A stretch of 16,377 bases of DNA. Source: Rhodospirillales bacterium (GTDB lineage: Bacteria; Pseudomonadota; Alphaproteobacteria; SMXQ01). A model generated the notes under the pieces. The model was not told the DNA's origin and did not search any database. It saw only the letters and a program-made list of their open reading frames with translations. Numbering within the stretch: position 1 is the first letter of the stretch; each line of letters starts with the position of its first letter. Below are positions 1 through 8,311 of the stretch, one piece after another. The stretch spans positions 1 through 16,377 of the forward strand of contig JAHEKA010000009.1 in NCBI GenBank assembly GCA_024638585.1, in the 5' to 3' direction. The position numbers and the translations under genes were made by a program.

Positions 1-3000
1 GATCGATGGAACGGCGCGGATTGCTCCGCTGCTTCCCGACAAGGCCCGCCCCTTCGCGACACCGGAGCTCCGGCTTCGCGCCAACCTTGGCGTCACCCCG
101 GGAAAAACCGTCGAAATCTCCATGTTTTCCGTCGAGAGCGCCGCGGCGGCGCTTTCCGGATCCGGCACTTACGGCATCGCCGATGGAACGCTCAAGGGCG
201 CCTTCGCGCTGAAGACCCAGGACGCGGCCCTGGCCGGCCTGGTCCCGGATCTCTCTGTCTCCCGGATCGAGGCCAAGGGACGAATCGGGGGAACCGAAGC
301 CGCCCCCGAGGTCGCGCTTTCCCTCACAAGCGGAGCCCTGGCCTATGGCCCCGTCAAGGCGGCAGCAGCGGCGGGCACGGTCGTACTGAAAACGCTTTCC
401 GGCGCTGCCACCACGATCGACGGGACGCTCGAACTCAGCGGGCTCGATCCGGGGACGGTCCTCCCCGCCGGGATCACTGGCCAGACCGCCGGCCTGAGCG
501 CCAAAGGCACTTTCCGCCCCGATGGCGCCATCCAAGGGATGGAGATCACGGCCTCCTCAGGACCCGCCCAGTTCAGGGCGGCAGCCTCCCTCGACCCCGA
601 AGGCAGGGCCCAGGGCAGCTATGCGTTGGCGCTTGCGGAAATCGCCCCCCTCGGCCAAGCCGCCGGCGTCCCGGCCAAGGGGCGGCTGGCAGCGGAGGGA
701 GCATTCACCGCGACCCTCACCATCCCGAGCGTAACGGCCACCCTGGCCGGTGGCTTATCCCAATTGCGCGACGGGCCGCCATGGGTCGCCGCGGTGATCG
801 GCGATCGGCTTCCCGTCGAGGGGACCCTGGATTGGCGGGGGGGCGCGCCGCTTCGCCTCACCGGCCTCACCCTCAAACCCGCCGCCGGAACAATCACCGC
901 GGACGGAACGATTGATTTTGCCCGCGACACCCTCGACCTCAAGGCCGATGTCGCGGTGCCGGCGTTGGCAAGGTTTTCCAAGCTGGCGGGCACGAATCTC
1001 GAAGGCGCGCTTAAGTTCGACGCGGCCTTGAGTGGCCCCCTCGACGCTCCCAAAGCGCGCGGCCGGGCAAATCTCAGCAAACTCACGGTCGACGGCACCC
1101 CGATCGGCAGCCTCGGCGCGGCCTATTCCGCGCGGCCGGACAGCGAGGGCTTTGCGCTGGATCTTCGGCTCGGCGGCACCCTGCTCAGAAAATCCTTGGA
1201 CGGCAACGTGCGGACCCGGTTCTCCGACGGACGCATCGATCTCAAGGCCATCGATCTGACGCTCGCCGGGAACCGCGTGACCGGCGACCTTGCCTTCACT
1301 CAGGAAGGCAACCGCCTGGACGGCGCGTTGAAGGCGTCGATTGCCAATATCGAGGCACTCCCCGGCACCGAAGAGATCGGCCTCACCGGCAGCGTCGATG
1401 CCGAGATCTCGCTGGACTCCGACGGTGCCGGAAAAGTCGAAATCACCGCCATCGCCCGAAACCTGAACCGGGCGGGAAGCACGCCTCTGCCGGTCAAGAT
1501 CGGGCGCGTTGAAGCAAAGATGAGGCTCCAAGATCCCTTCAAGGAACGCAAACTGTCGGGTGAGGTCAAGATCGAAGCATTGCCCCGGCGCGGCAAGAAG
1601 CCGGCCACGGCACGGCTTTCCTTCAACGGCGGGTTTGCTGCGCTGGAGTGGGCGGCGGCGATTGAAAGCCCCCGTCCTTATCCCGGGACCTTGAAGGCGA
1701 AGGGGTCCCTGCAGCTGGCCGACGGCGCGACCAGCCTCGGCATCGAAACGCTGGAGGGAACCTACGAGAAGCAGCCCGTCAAACTGCAATCGCCCATGGC
1801 TGCCATATTCGGTGCCGGCGGCTGGCAGGCGGGGCCGATTGATCTCACCTTCGGCGGCGGCCGCCTGCGCATGCGTGCATCGATGTCCGACCAGGGGATT
1901 GAAGGACAGGGCCGGCTTGAATCCTTTCCCCTGAAGCTCGCCGCGCTGATCGACGACCGGGCGGCCATCGACGGTACCCTGTCGGGCCGTTTTCAGGCGC
2001 GCGGCCCCATCGCCGCGCCGCGGATTGATCTCTCCCTCAATGCCCAGGGCATCCGTCCCCTGGACAGCGACCAGGCCCGATTCCCGGCACTGATGGCCAG
2101 CCTGACCCTCAAGCAAGAGAGCGGCACCACTCGGGCGGAGGCGACCCTCAAGGGGCCCAAGGGGATCGACCTCAGCGCCCGCGTCACCACGGGCCCTCTG
2201 GTGGGCGGCGCAGACACCGGGCCGCTCGACGGCACCGTCGACGCGCGCCTTCGCCTGGCACCGGTGGCCGAGCTTGTGGGCCTCGGTGGCGATCGGGTGG
2301 CCGGCGACCTTCGCGGCGATCTCAAGCTCAGCGGCACCATGGCGCGCCCGATCATCCGGGGTGATATCCGGCTGACAGGTGGATCTTATGAAGGTGCCGC
2401 GACCGGCACCATTCTGCGTGCCGTTGAGGCCCGCGCTACGTTCGACGGCGAAGAAGTGCGGCTGATCTCGCTTTCGGCCGATGACGGGGAGTCGGGACGG
2501 ATCACCGGCAAGGGGTCCTTGCGGCTCTCGGGTAAGAACGGCTCAGAGGCAAGCCTCGCCCTCGCCCTCGACAAGTTCACGGCCCTGCGTCACCCACAGG
2601 CGGAAATCCAGGCAAGCGGGACCGTGGGGCTCACCGGCTCGCTCGAGGCCCCGCGCATTGAGGGCAAGCTCACGATCAACAAGGGGGAGATCCGTATCCC
2701 CGACCGGCTGGCCGAGGATATCGTCGAGCTCGAAGTGGTCGAGGTCAATGGTCCGCCCCGGCCCGGAATGGCGACGGCAACGCCGGCGGAGCCGTCCCTT
2801 GCCAAGACGCTCGCCATCGCATTGGACGTGAGCATCGATGTCCCCAATCGGACCTTCGTGCGCGGAAGGGGCCTCGATTCGGAATGGAAGGGCAAGCTGA
2901 ATGTCACCGGTACGACCGCCAAGCCGATCATCAAGGGCAAGCTGGATGCTGTGCGCGGCACCTTCGCCTTTGCCGGCAAGACCTTCTTCGTCAGGCGCGG

Positions 3001-3532
3001 CACCGTCGCCTTCCCGCCGGGCGGCGGGGCCGGGGCCGAACCCGAGATTTCCGCCATGGCCGAAACCAAGCTGACCGGCCTGATCGCCCGGGTCGAGATC
3101 AGCGGCACCATCTCCAAGCCCGGCCTTAGCGTGTCGTCCGATCCCTCGCTGCCCCAGGAGGACGTGCTGGCCCAGATCTTGTTCGGCAAAACCAGCGGAC
3201 AGTTGACCGCACTGCAGGCCGCACAGCTGGTCCAGACGGCGGCGACCCTGTCGGGCAAGGCCGGCGGCCCCGGCATCGTCGACAAAGTCCGCACCGCCGT
3301 CGGCGTCGATGTGCTGAGCGTGGAATCCGGCGAAGGTGACAGTTCGGGCGCTTCCCTCAAGGCCGGCAACTACCTGACCGAAGACGTCTTTCTTTCGGTC
3401 ACCCAAGGCACCCAGCCTGGGTCCCAGAAGGTGGGCGTCGAGGTCCAGGTGACGCCCAACGTGACGGTCGAAAGCAATGTCAGCGGCAGCGCCGACAGCA
3501 ATATCGGGGTCAACTGGAAATGGGATTATTGA
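1..3532 (+). CDS. tamB: Translocation and assembly module protein TamB (DUF490), C-terminal part
   Basis: This is a large envelope protein of the TamB/AsmA-like family, whose members span the periplasm as a long hydrophobic beta-groove and help lipid transport or outer-membrane protein assembly, usually with the Omp85 protein TamA. The frame is open from base 2, giving 1176 residues before the TGA at 3530-3532. The first in-frame ATG (122) is internal, because the 40 codons before it read as the same kind of sequence, so the real start lies left of the window. What is seen is a monotonous series of short beta-prone repeats rich in G, A, L, S and D (for example LSGPLDAPKARG-type segments), then a DUF490-like C-terminal domain from about base 2500. 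The protein ends in WKWDY, an aromatic terminus typical of the family. Family assignment is strong; the exact transport role is not visible here. Confidence 0.93.
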   Translation, partial: IDGTARIAPLLPDKARPFATPELRLRANLGVTPGKTVEISMFSVESAAAALSGSGTYGIADGTLKGAFALKTQDAALAGLVPDLSVSRIEAKGRIGGTEAAPEVALSLTSGALAYGPVKAAAAAGTVVLKTLSGAATTIDGTLELSGLDPGTVLPAGITGQTAGLSAKGTFRPDGAIQGMEITASSGPAQFRAAASLDPEGRAQGSYALALAEIAPLGQAAGVPAKGRLAAEGAFTATLTIPSVTATLAGGLSQLRDGPPWVAAVIGDRLPVEGTLDWRGGAPLRLTGLTLKPAAGTITADGTIDFARDTLDLKADVAVPALARFSKLAGTNLEGALKFDAALSGPLDAPKARGRANLSKLTVDGTPIGSLGAAYSARPDSEGFALDLRLGGTLLRKSLDGNVRTRFSDGRIDLKAIDLTLAGNRVTGDLAFTQEGNRLDGALKASIANIEALPGTEEIGLTGSVDAEISLDSDGAGKVEITAIARNLNRAGSTPLPVKIGRVEAKMRLQDPFKERKLSGEVKIEALPRRGKKPATARLSFNGGFAALEWAAAIESPRPYPGTLKAKGSLQLADGATSLGIETLEGTYEKQPVKLQSPMAAIFGAGGWQAGPIDLTFGGGRLRMRASMSDQGIEGQGRLESFPLKLAALIDDRAAIDGTLSGRFQARGPIAAPRIDLSLNAQGIRPLDSDQARFPALMASLTLKQESGTTRAEATLKGPKGIDLSARVTTGPLVGGADTGPLDGTVDARLRLAPVAELVGLGGDRVAGDLRGDLKLSGTMARPIIRGDIRLTGGSYEGAATGTILRAVEARATFDGEEVRLISLSADDGESGRITGKGSLRLSGKNGSEASLALALDKFTALRHPQAEIQASGTVGLTGSLEAPRIEGKLTINKGEIRIPDRLAEDIVELEVVEVNGPPRPGMATATPAEPSLAKTLAIALDVSIDVPNRTFVRGRGLDSEWKGKLNVTGTTAKPIIKGKLDAVRGTFAFAGKTFFVRRGTVAFPPGGGAGAEPEISAMAETKLTGLIARVEISGTISKPGLSVSSDPSLPQEDVLAQILFGKTSGQLTALQAAQLVQTAATLSGKAGGPGIVDKVRTAVGVDVLSVESGEGDSSGASLKAGNYLTEDVFLSVTQGTQPGSQKVGVEVQVTPNVTVESNVSGSADSNIGVNWKWDY

Positions 3533-3732
3533 GCCCCCAAAGAACTGGGTAGCGGGTTAAACTCGTGCCTGCGATTCCCAAAAGCGGACATCGGGTTACC
3601 GAGCGGATCGACAAGAGCCGATCATTGGCATTCCCACGGGGTAGAATTCCTTATACCTTCAAGGCCGGCGATCGAAGGAAGATTTTAGCCGGTCGAAGCG
3701 TCGTATTCTCGCTGTTGAGATTGGACAGATAG

Positions 3733-4290
3733 ATGACAGATAAAGGCGGATTTCAATTACTTGGTGGATTGCTGGCGATAGCGCAGATTTTGGTTCTCTG
3801 CGACGCTCAGCCGGCGGCCGCGCAAGCAAATGAGGGCCAACGGAGAGCGGCCAGTGCCAAAATGGCGCCCCCGGTCATGTTAGGCTGGGCGGAGCGCGCC
3901 CGAATATTTCCGGGCAACCTGCCAATCCAGGCCAAGCTGGACACCGGCGCCAATACCAGTTCGCTCAATGTCGAGAAATATCAAATTTTCGATAGAGATG
4001 GGAAGAAATGGGTGCGGCTCACGGCGGCCAACCGAGCCAATGCGCGGCGGGAATACGAGCTTGAACTGGTGAGGGTTTCGAAGACCAAGAATCACCACGG
4101 GCCTCTCCTGCACAGGCCGGTCGTCCGCTTGGAGATTTGCATCGGCAACATTCGCAAGACCGCCGAGCTCAACGTCTCGCGTCGCAAAGGCTTCATTTAC
4201 AAACTTCTTCTTGGGCGTCGGTTCCTTGCCAATACCTTCACTGTTGACCCCTCGAAAAAGTTCACGATCCGGCCGAATTGCCAGGGCTAG
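3733..4290 (+). CDS. Exported retropepsin-like aspartic protease (RimB / PF05618 'ATP-dependent zinc protease' family), copy 1
   Basis: A 185-residue protein. Residues about 8-32 form a hydrophobic segment followed by QPAAAQA, a probable Sec signal peptide cleaved near residue 32, so the mature protein should be periplasmic. The core starts at LGWAERARIFPGN (50-62) and carries the retropepsin motif KLDTGANTSSL (68-78) with Asp70 as the predicted catalytic residue. Retropepsins have one Asp per chain and work as dimers. The family is often annotated 'ATP-dependent zinc protease', but no ATP or zinc site is visible. Characterised RimB trims glutamate tails added by the ligase RimK; the substrate here is unknown. 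A Cys136/Cys183 pair is shared with the second copy at 11905-12483. The ATG at 3733 was chosen because Met44 would lose the signal peptide; the ribosome binding site is weak. It is convergent with the glutaminase gene. Confidence 0.88.
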   Translation: MTDKGGFQLLGGLLAIAQILVLCDAQPAAAQANEGQRRAASAKMAPPVMLGWAERARIFPGNLPIQAKLDTGANTSSLNVEKYQIFDRDGKKWVRLTAANRANARREYELELVRVSKTKNHHGPLLHRPVVRLEICIGNIRKTAELNVSRRKGFIYKLLLGRRFLANTFTVDPSKKFTIRPNCQG

Positions 4291-4447
4291 ACTAGAAATA
4301 GCCGCGAACGCCCGTTGCAAGTTGGTCGCTCGCTTTTTGCGACTGAGCGCTAACTCGAGAACGTAAAGACGTCTACCCGCCTTGGGCCGGACTTTGGGAT
4401 ACGATCTCAGAGGCCAAGTCCCATCGCATGATCGGGAACCGCTGTTT

Positions 4448-5368
4448 TCAGCCGAAAAGGGACAGGTCGAGAGCGTCGGAAAGGAATTGGAGCATCGCCA
4501 CGCCGGCCACGCTGTTGCCCTTTGGGCCCAACGCCGCTCCGTAGGTCGCGATCGCCATGCGACCGGGCACGATCGTCAGAATGCCCCCGCTGACCGCACT
4601 CTTGGCGGGGAGCCCCACGGTCAAGGCGAACTGCCCAACCTGATCATAGAGCCCGCACATCGACATCAGCGCCAGGATTGAACGGGTGCACTGGGGGTCG
4701 AGAATCGGCGCTCCGCTCATCGGGTCGGTGCCGTTTCCGGCGAGGAACAACCCAGCCCTGGCGAGATCCTTGGCGTCCAGGGTGAGCGCACATTGCCTGA
4801 AATAGGCTTCACAGGCGAGTTCAGCATTCTCGAGAAGGCCGAAATGCTGCATGTAGTTGGCAAGCGCCCTGTTGCGGTAACCGGTCGCCGATTCTGAAGC
4901 GTAAACTTGCGCGTCAACCGGGACCGGAGCGTCCAGGACCGAAGCCAGAAGTTCGCCGACTGTCCCCGCTATCTCCTTCGGATCTCCGCCCGGTAGCCGG
5001 CTCGACACCAGGATGGCGCCGGCATTGATCAGCGGGTTGCGGGGATGGCCCGCCTCCTCTTCAAGACGGACAATTGAATGAAACGCATCGCCACTGGGCT
5101 CGCAGGGCATCCCATCCAGAGCCCCCGTGGGGCCCCGAAAACGCATCAGCGCAGCCAGGGAGAAGAGCTTGGAGATCGATTGCAACGTGAATGGATGGGC
5201 GGCATGGCCCGACTGGACGGTCTCGCCCTCCACCGTATGCACCGCAATCCCGATAAGGCTGGGATCCGCCTTGGCAAGCTCGGGGATATAAGAGGCGACC
5301 CGGCCTTCCCTGACCAGGGGCCGCGCCCTGTTGCAAGCTTCGTCGAGCAGCTCCTGCAGGTTTTCCAT
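4448..5368 (-). CDS. glsA: Glutaminase (serine-dependent beta-lactamase fold, GlsA family)
   Basis: Hydrolyses L-glutamine to L-glutamate and ammonia in the cytoplasm. The 306 residues from MENLQELL match the usual length (about 308). Conserved landmarks are all present: the Ser-x-x-Lys pair in LQSISKLF (Ser64, Lys67), NPLINAGAI (111-119), SESATGYRN (158-166), Tyr189, YDQVGQF (Tyr241), AKSAVSGG (255-262) and GPKGNSVAG (281-289). Their spacing fits the catalytic Ser-Lys-Tyr-Tyr set known for E. coli YbaS. The frame stays open up to 5758, but that extension has no glutaminase-like sequence. The ATG at 5368 has a GAGGG about nine bases upstream and gives the family's normal N-terminus. It is transcribed divergently from the transglutaminase/7TM operon and convergently with the first retropepsin gene. 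A glutamate-producing enzyme beside a glutamate-ligase-like gene suggests substrate supply, which is inference. Confidence 0.95.
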   Translation of the reverse strand: MENLQELLDEACNRARPLVREGRVASYIPELAKADPSLIGIAVHTVEGETVQSGHAAHPFTLQSISKLFSLAALMRFRGPTGALDGMPCEPSGDAFHSIVRLEEEAGHPRNPLINAGAILVSSRLPGGDPKEIAGTVGELLASVLDAPVPVDAQVYASESATGYRNRALANYMQHFGLLENAELACEAYFRQCALTLDAKDLARAGLFLAGNGTDPMSGAPILDPQCTRSILALMSMCGLYDQVGQFALTVGLPAKSAVSGGILTIVPGRMAIATYGAALGPKGNSVAGVAMLQFLSDALDLSLFG

Positions 5369-5747
5369 AGGACGGCGCCCTCGCGGATCATTGTTTCCGG
5401 CGCGCGGCGCCATTTCCGCCCTTGCCGCCGGTGCCATCGAAACTATGATCATCCTATACGCCATCAACAACGCGGCGGGAATATTCGCGGGGGTGCAAAG
5501 GTTCGAATTCCTAAACCGGGGGAGCTTTGGAATGTCGCTCGGAAGCGGGGAGGTTAGAATGCTCCAAGGGCGTGTTTGCCTGCAACCCAGAGCGTCCAGT
5601 CGGTACCCTCGCAACCTCGGTCTCATAGAAGTCAGGGCATTTTCGCTGTACGGTTTTCGTTGTACGGTCGGGCTTCGAAGGCCGCTTACCCTCCCGGAAT
5701 GGGAGAACGGCTGACGGTTCGGCAAGAAATTCAGGGGGCCAAGGTCA
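5369..5747. other. 379-base divergent intergenic region between the glutaminase and 7TM genes
   Basis: This gap must hold the start signals for the leftward glutaminase gene and the rightward 5748-11296 gene run. Short open frames cross it, but none has a convincing protein sequence or ribosome binding site. The clearest structure is the 14-bp tandem repeat at 5640-5667. I see no convincing sigma70 -35/-10 pair. A weak minus-strand candidate has TATAGG near 5450-5460 with a poor -35. The start at 5748 has AGGGGG at 5733-5738 and AAGG at 5741-5744 before it. Confidence 0.6.
5640..5667 (+). repeat. Tandem 14-bp direct repeat, possible regulator binding site
   Basis: Two adjacent copies of TTTTCGYTGTACGG (5640-5653 and 5654-5667) differ at one base (C or T at position 7). 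They lie about 80 bases before the ATG of the 7TM gene and about 270 bases before the glutaminase start, in the only divergent promoter region of the block. Adjacent head-to-tail half-sites are typical of response-regulator and some one-component regulator sites. I did not see the motif upstream of the other genes here. Which protein binds, if any, is unknown. Confidence 0.4.
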
Positions 5748-7277
5748 ATGAGTAACAAACATCTCTACGTGCTCGCGGGCGTTCTGTCCCTGATCGGGAT
5801 CGTCATTTTCCTTTACAAGACTCTGGTGTTGAACTTCCCCCTGGTGGCAACAGGCACGGTCGAAGTTTGGAACGCCGAAGCCACGATCACCTTCGAAGCG
5901 CGGCGCGGCCCGGTGAAGGTTGATTTCTTCATTCCCGGATCGAGTGAGGAACTTCCCACCTATGAGCAGACCTTCGTCACGCGGAACTACGGATTTGTGA
6001 CGCACACCGTCGGTGTCAACCGGCGGGCCAGATTCACCGTGAACAATGCAAGCGGCCGGCAAGCGCTGTTCTTCCGGACCAAGGCCCGGCGGCTGAAACC
6101 CGAATTCAGCATGACAAAGGCGCCACCGCCCCAAAGGCGGGCATCAGGCTTCATCGGTTCGGAGCTGCAAGCGGCCAATTCCATCATCGAAGCCGTCACC
6201 GCCCAGGCAGCGGACACGGAAACCCTCGTCGGACTTATCGTCAAGCGGTTGCGATCTGCCGGCCCGGGCCGCGAAACCGGCCTTTTGCTGGGCGGGCGAC
6301 GCACAGACAAGCGCATCGCCACACTGGCGGTCCGCCTGCTGCGGCACGCCAAGGTTCCCGCCAGGGTGGTCAATGGGGTTTCGCTCAGGGAGGAACGGCG
6401 CAGTGCGCCACTGGTGCACTGGATCGAGGTCTATATCAATGATGGCTGGGTCCCCTTCAATGCGGAGACTGGCGCCCGGGGAATCTCCAGCGACCGATTG
6501 CCGTGGTGGCGCGGGCCCGAGAGTTCGGTGAAAGCCACCGGCGCCTCGAACCTCAGGGTGAATTTCGCCGTGAAGCGGGATTTCGACCTGGCGCTGCGCA
6601 GCGCCGTCCAGCAGGCGCGGCGCAGCAGCGCAAAACTCATGGATTTCTCGATTCTGAGCCTGCCGTTGCAAACCCAGCAGGTTTACAAGATCCTTCTGAT
6701 GGTGCCGCTCGGGATCTTCTTCCTGGTGGTCCTTAGGAACGTCGTCGGCATGAAAGCTTTCGGCACCTTCATGCCGGTGCTGATCGCCATGGCGTTCCGT
6801 GAAACGCAGCTGATGTGGGGCGTGATCCTGTTCACTTTGATCGTGAGCATCGGCTTGATGGTCCGGTTTTATCTTGAGCACCTGAAGCTGCTCCTGGTGC
6901 CCCGCCTCGCCGTGCTGGTCATGGTCGTGGTGATCACCATGATGATCCTCAGCCTGCTGACCCACAATCTGGGCCTCGACCGGGGGCTGTCGATCTCGCT
7001 GTTCCCCATCGTTATCATGACCATGACGATCGAGCGCATGACCATCGTGTGGGATGAGCGTGGCGCCGGTGAAGCCCTGAAACAGGCAATCGGCAGCCTG
7101 ATCATTGCCACCATAGCCTATATCATCATGTCCAACCCGTACCTCGAACACATATTCTTCGTCTTCCCGGAACTCCTGTTGCTGGTGGTGGCGGTGACGC
7201 TGCTGCTGGGCCGCTACAAGGGCTTCCGGCTGATGGAGTTGACCCGCTTCAAGGTGCTGGCGACGCGGAGCCGATGA
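5748..7277 (+). CDS. Inactive transglutaminase-like domain fused to seven transmembrane helices (PF14400/PF14402)
   Basis: A 509-residue inner-membrane protein with one N-terminal membrane segment (about 6-26). A large soluble region (27-315) follows, whose second half is transglutaminase-like: the helix RLLRHAKVPARVVNG (196-210), then VHWIEVYINDGWVPFN (223-238). The C-terminal half holds about seven helices, near 322-339, 343-360, 365-384, 390-414, 421-440, 459-472 and 479-498. The His of the transglutaminase triad is kept (His224), but the protein contains no cysteine at all, so it cannot be a Cys-dependent transglutaminase. It is more likely a binding or docking domain. With the N-terminus inside, this domain should be periplasmic. 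The stop overlaps the start of the ligase gene (ATGA, 7274-7277), a sign of coupled translation. The family and its pairing with an ATP-grasp ligase are known; its molecular role is not evident from sequence. Confidence 0.92.
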   Translation: MSNKHLYVLAGVLSLIGIVIFLYKTLVLNFPLVATGTVEVWNAEATITFEARRGPVKVDFFIPGSSEELPTYEQTFVTRNYGFVTHTVGVNRRARFTVNNASGRQALFFRTKARRLKPEFSMTKAPPPQRRASGFIGSELQAANSIIEAVTAQAADTETLVGLIVKRLRSAGPGRETGLLLGGRRTDKRIATLAVRLLRHAKVPARVVNGVSLREERRSAPLVHWIEVYINDGWVPFNAETGARGISSDRLPWWRGPESSVKATGASNLRVNFAVKRDFDLALRSAVQQARRSSAKLMDFSILSLPLQTQQVYKILLMVPLGIFFLVVLRNVVGMKAFGTFMPVLIAMAFRETQLMWGVILFTLIVSIGLMVRFYLEHLKLLLVPRLAVLVMVVVITMMILSLLTHNLGLDRGLSISLFPIVIMTMTIERMTIVWDERGAGEALKQAIGSLIIATIAYIIMSNPYLEHIFFVFPELLLLVVAVTLLLGRYKGFRLMELTRFKVLATRSR

Positions 7278-8224
7278 TGTTTGGGCTGGCCAGGAGACTG
7301 AACGAGGCTGGCGTCGTCGGCATCAATCGGCGCAATGCGGAATACACGCTGGGTTACAACAAGCGGAAGAACTATCCGCTGGTCGACGACAAGATCAAGA
7401 CCAAGGAGCTGGCAATGAATGCCGGCCTCGCCGTGCCGGAGCTCTACGGCGTGCTGGAAAGCCAGCGCGACATCGCCAAGGTGGGTGAGATTCTCGCCAA
7501 ACATGACGAATACGTCATCAAGCCCGCTCAGGGATCCGGCGGCGACGGCATTCTGGTGATGTCTCGCGGACCCGCCGGGTATTACCGGCGCGCGAGCGGG
7601 ACGTTGATGTCGGAGGATGAGCTTGGCTACCATCTCTCCAATGCGTTGAGCGGGAGCTTCAGCCTGGGCGGACAGCCCGACCACGTGATCATCGAATACC
7701 GGGTCAATTTCGACCCCGTGTTCCAGAAGATCGCCTACCAGGGTGTTCCCGATGTCCGCATTATCGTTTTCCTTGGCGTGCCGGTCATGGCCATGGTTCG
7801 ACTGCCGACGCGCATGTCCGACGGCAAGGCCAACCTGCATCAGGGCGCGATCGGCGCGGGCTTAGACATTGCGACCGGCCGGACACTCACTGCGGTATGG
7901 CGAAACTCGATCGTCTCCGAGCATCCCGACACCCTAAACCCGGTATCGGGCGTGATGGTGCCGCATTGGGAAAAACTGCTGGACCTGGCGGCCGGCAGCT
8001 ACGAGCTCACAGACCTCGGTTACCAGGGAATCGATATCGTGCTCGACCGCGAGAAAGGACCTTTGATCCTAGAGCTCAACGCCCGGCCCGGGCTCAATAT
8101 TCAGATCGCCAACAATGCGGGGCTCCGCCACCGGCTTGAGCTTGTGGAGCGCAACGCTGCAGACCTTAAATTGAAGGAAGACCGGATCAACTTCTCCAAA
8201 CAACATTTTGCGGTGCCTTCTTGA
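7274..8224 (+). CDS. Alpha-L-glutamate ligase-like ATP-grasp protein (RimK-related)
   Basis: A 316-residue cytoplasmic ATP-grasp enzyme of the RimK-related glutamate-ligase type. Such enzymes activate a carboxylate as an acyl phosphate and join it to an amine, often glutamate. Visible motifs are VIKPAQGSGGDGI (81-93, ATP-binding Lys83 and glycine loop), IIEYRV (149-154), PDVRIIVF (169-176), NLHQGAIGAG (197-206), GIDIV (252-256) and LILELNARPGLN (264-275), where Glu267 and Asn269 should bind Mg2+. These show an intact active site. It lacks the N-terminal RimK substrate domain, so the acceptor may be chosen differently. The ATG at 7274 overlaps the previous stop; a GGAG at 7267-7270 is better spaced for the next codon, ATG 7277, so translation may begin one residue later. 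Acceptor and product cannot be deduced from the sequence. Confidence 0.92.
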   Translation: MMFGLARRLNEAGVVGINRRNAEYTLGYNKRKNYPLVDDKIKTKELAMNAGLAVPELYGVLESQRDIAKVGEILAKHDEYVIKPAQGSGGDGILVMSRGPAGYYRRASGTLMSEDELGYHLSNALSGSFSLGGQPDHVIIEYRVNFDPVFQKIAYQGVPDVRIIVFLGVPVMAMVRLPTRMSDGKANLHQGAIGAGLDIATGRTLTAVWRNSIVSEHPDTLNPVSGVMVPHWEKLLDLAAGSYELTDLGYQGIDIVLDREKGPLILELNARPGLNIQIANNAGLRHRLELVERNAADLKLKEDRINFSKQHFAVPS

Positions 8225-8311
8225 GCCTCTGCCGACTGCCCATTGATCCTGTTATCGGTGAGTAAACGCACGGGATAGGCAAGGGCACCCGGTCCCAGGA
8301 AAGATGCCTTC

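Noticed and set aside
755..2116. 453-codon open frame on the minus strand inside tamB.
   Set aside because: Antisense shadow of GC-rich coding DNA; repetitive composition without recognisable domains.
2543..3406. 287-codon minus-strand open frame over the DUF490 region.
   Set aside because: Mirror of the tamB codon pattern; the + frame has clear family sequence and terminus.
3625..3657. Promoter-like TTGGCA with TAGAAT or TATACC upstream of the first retropepsin gene.
   Set aside because: Spacings of 11 and about 21 bases do not fit a sigma70 promoter.
4389..4421. Possible terminator between the convergent genes: GGACTT/AAGTCC, and a small TCGC-TTTTT-GCGA hairpin at 4330-4342.
   Set aside because: Stems of four to six bases, a long loop in the first, and no following T run; not convincing as terminators.
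5369..5758. N-terminal extension of the glutaminase frame up to 5758 (436 residues in total).
   Set aside because: The added 130 residues resemble no glutaminase and would overlap the 7TM gene; ATG 5368 gives the normal length.
6144..7151. 335-codon His- and Asp-rich minus-strand frame, at first sight a metal-binding protein.
   Set aside because: The His/Asp richness is the antisense of GTG, ATG and ATC codons in the membrane helices of the 7TM protein.
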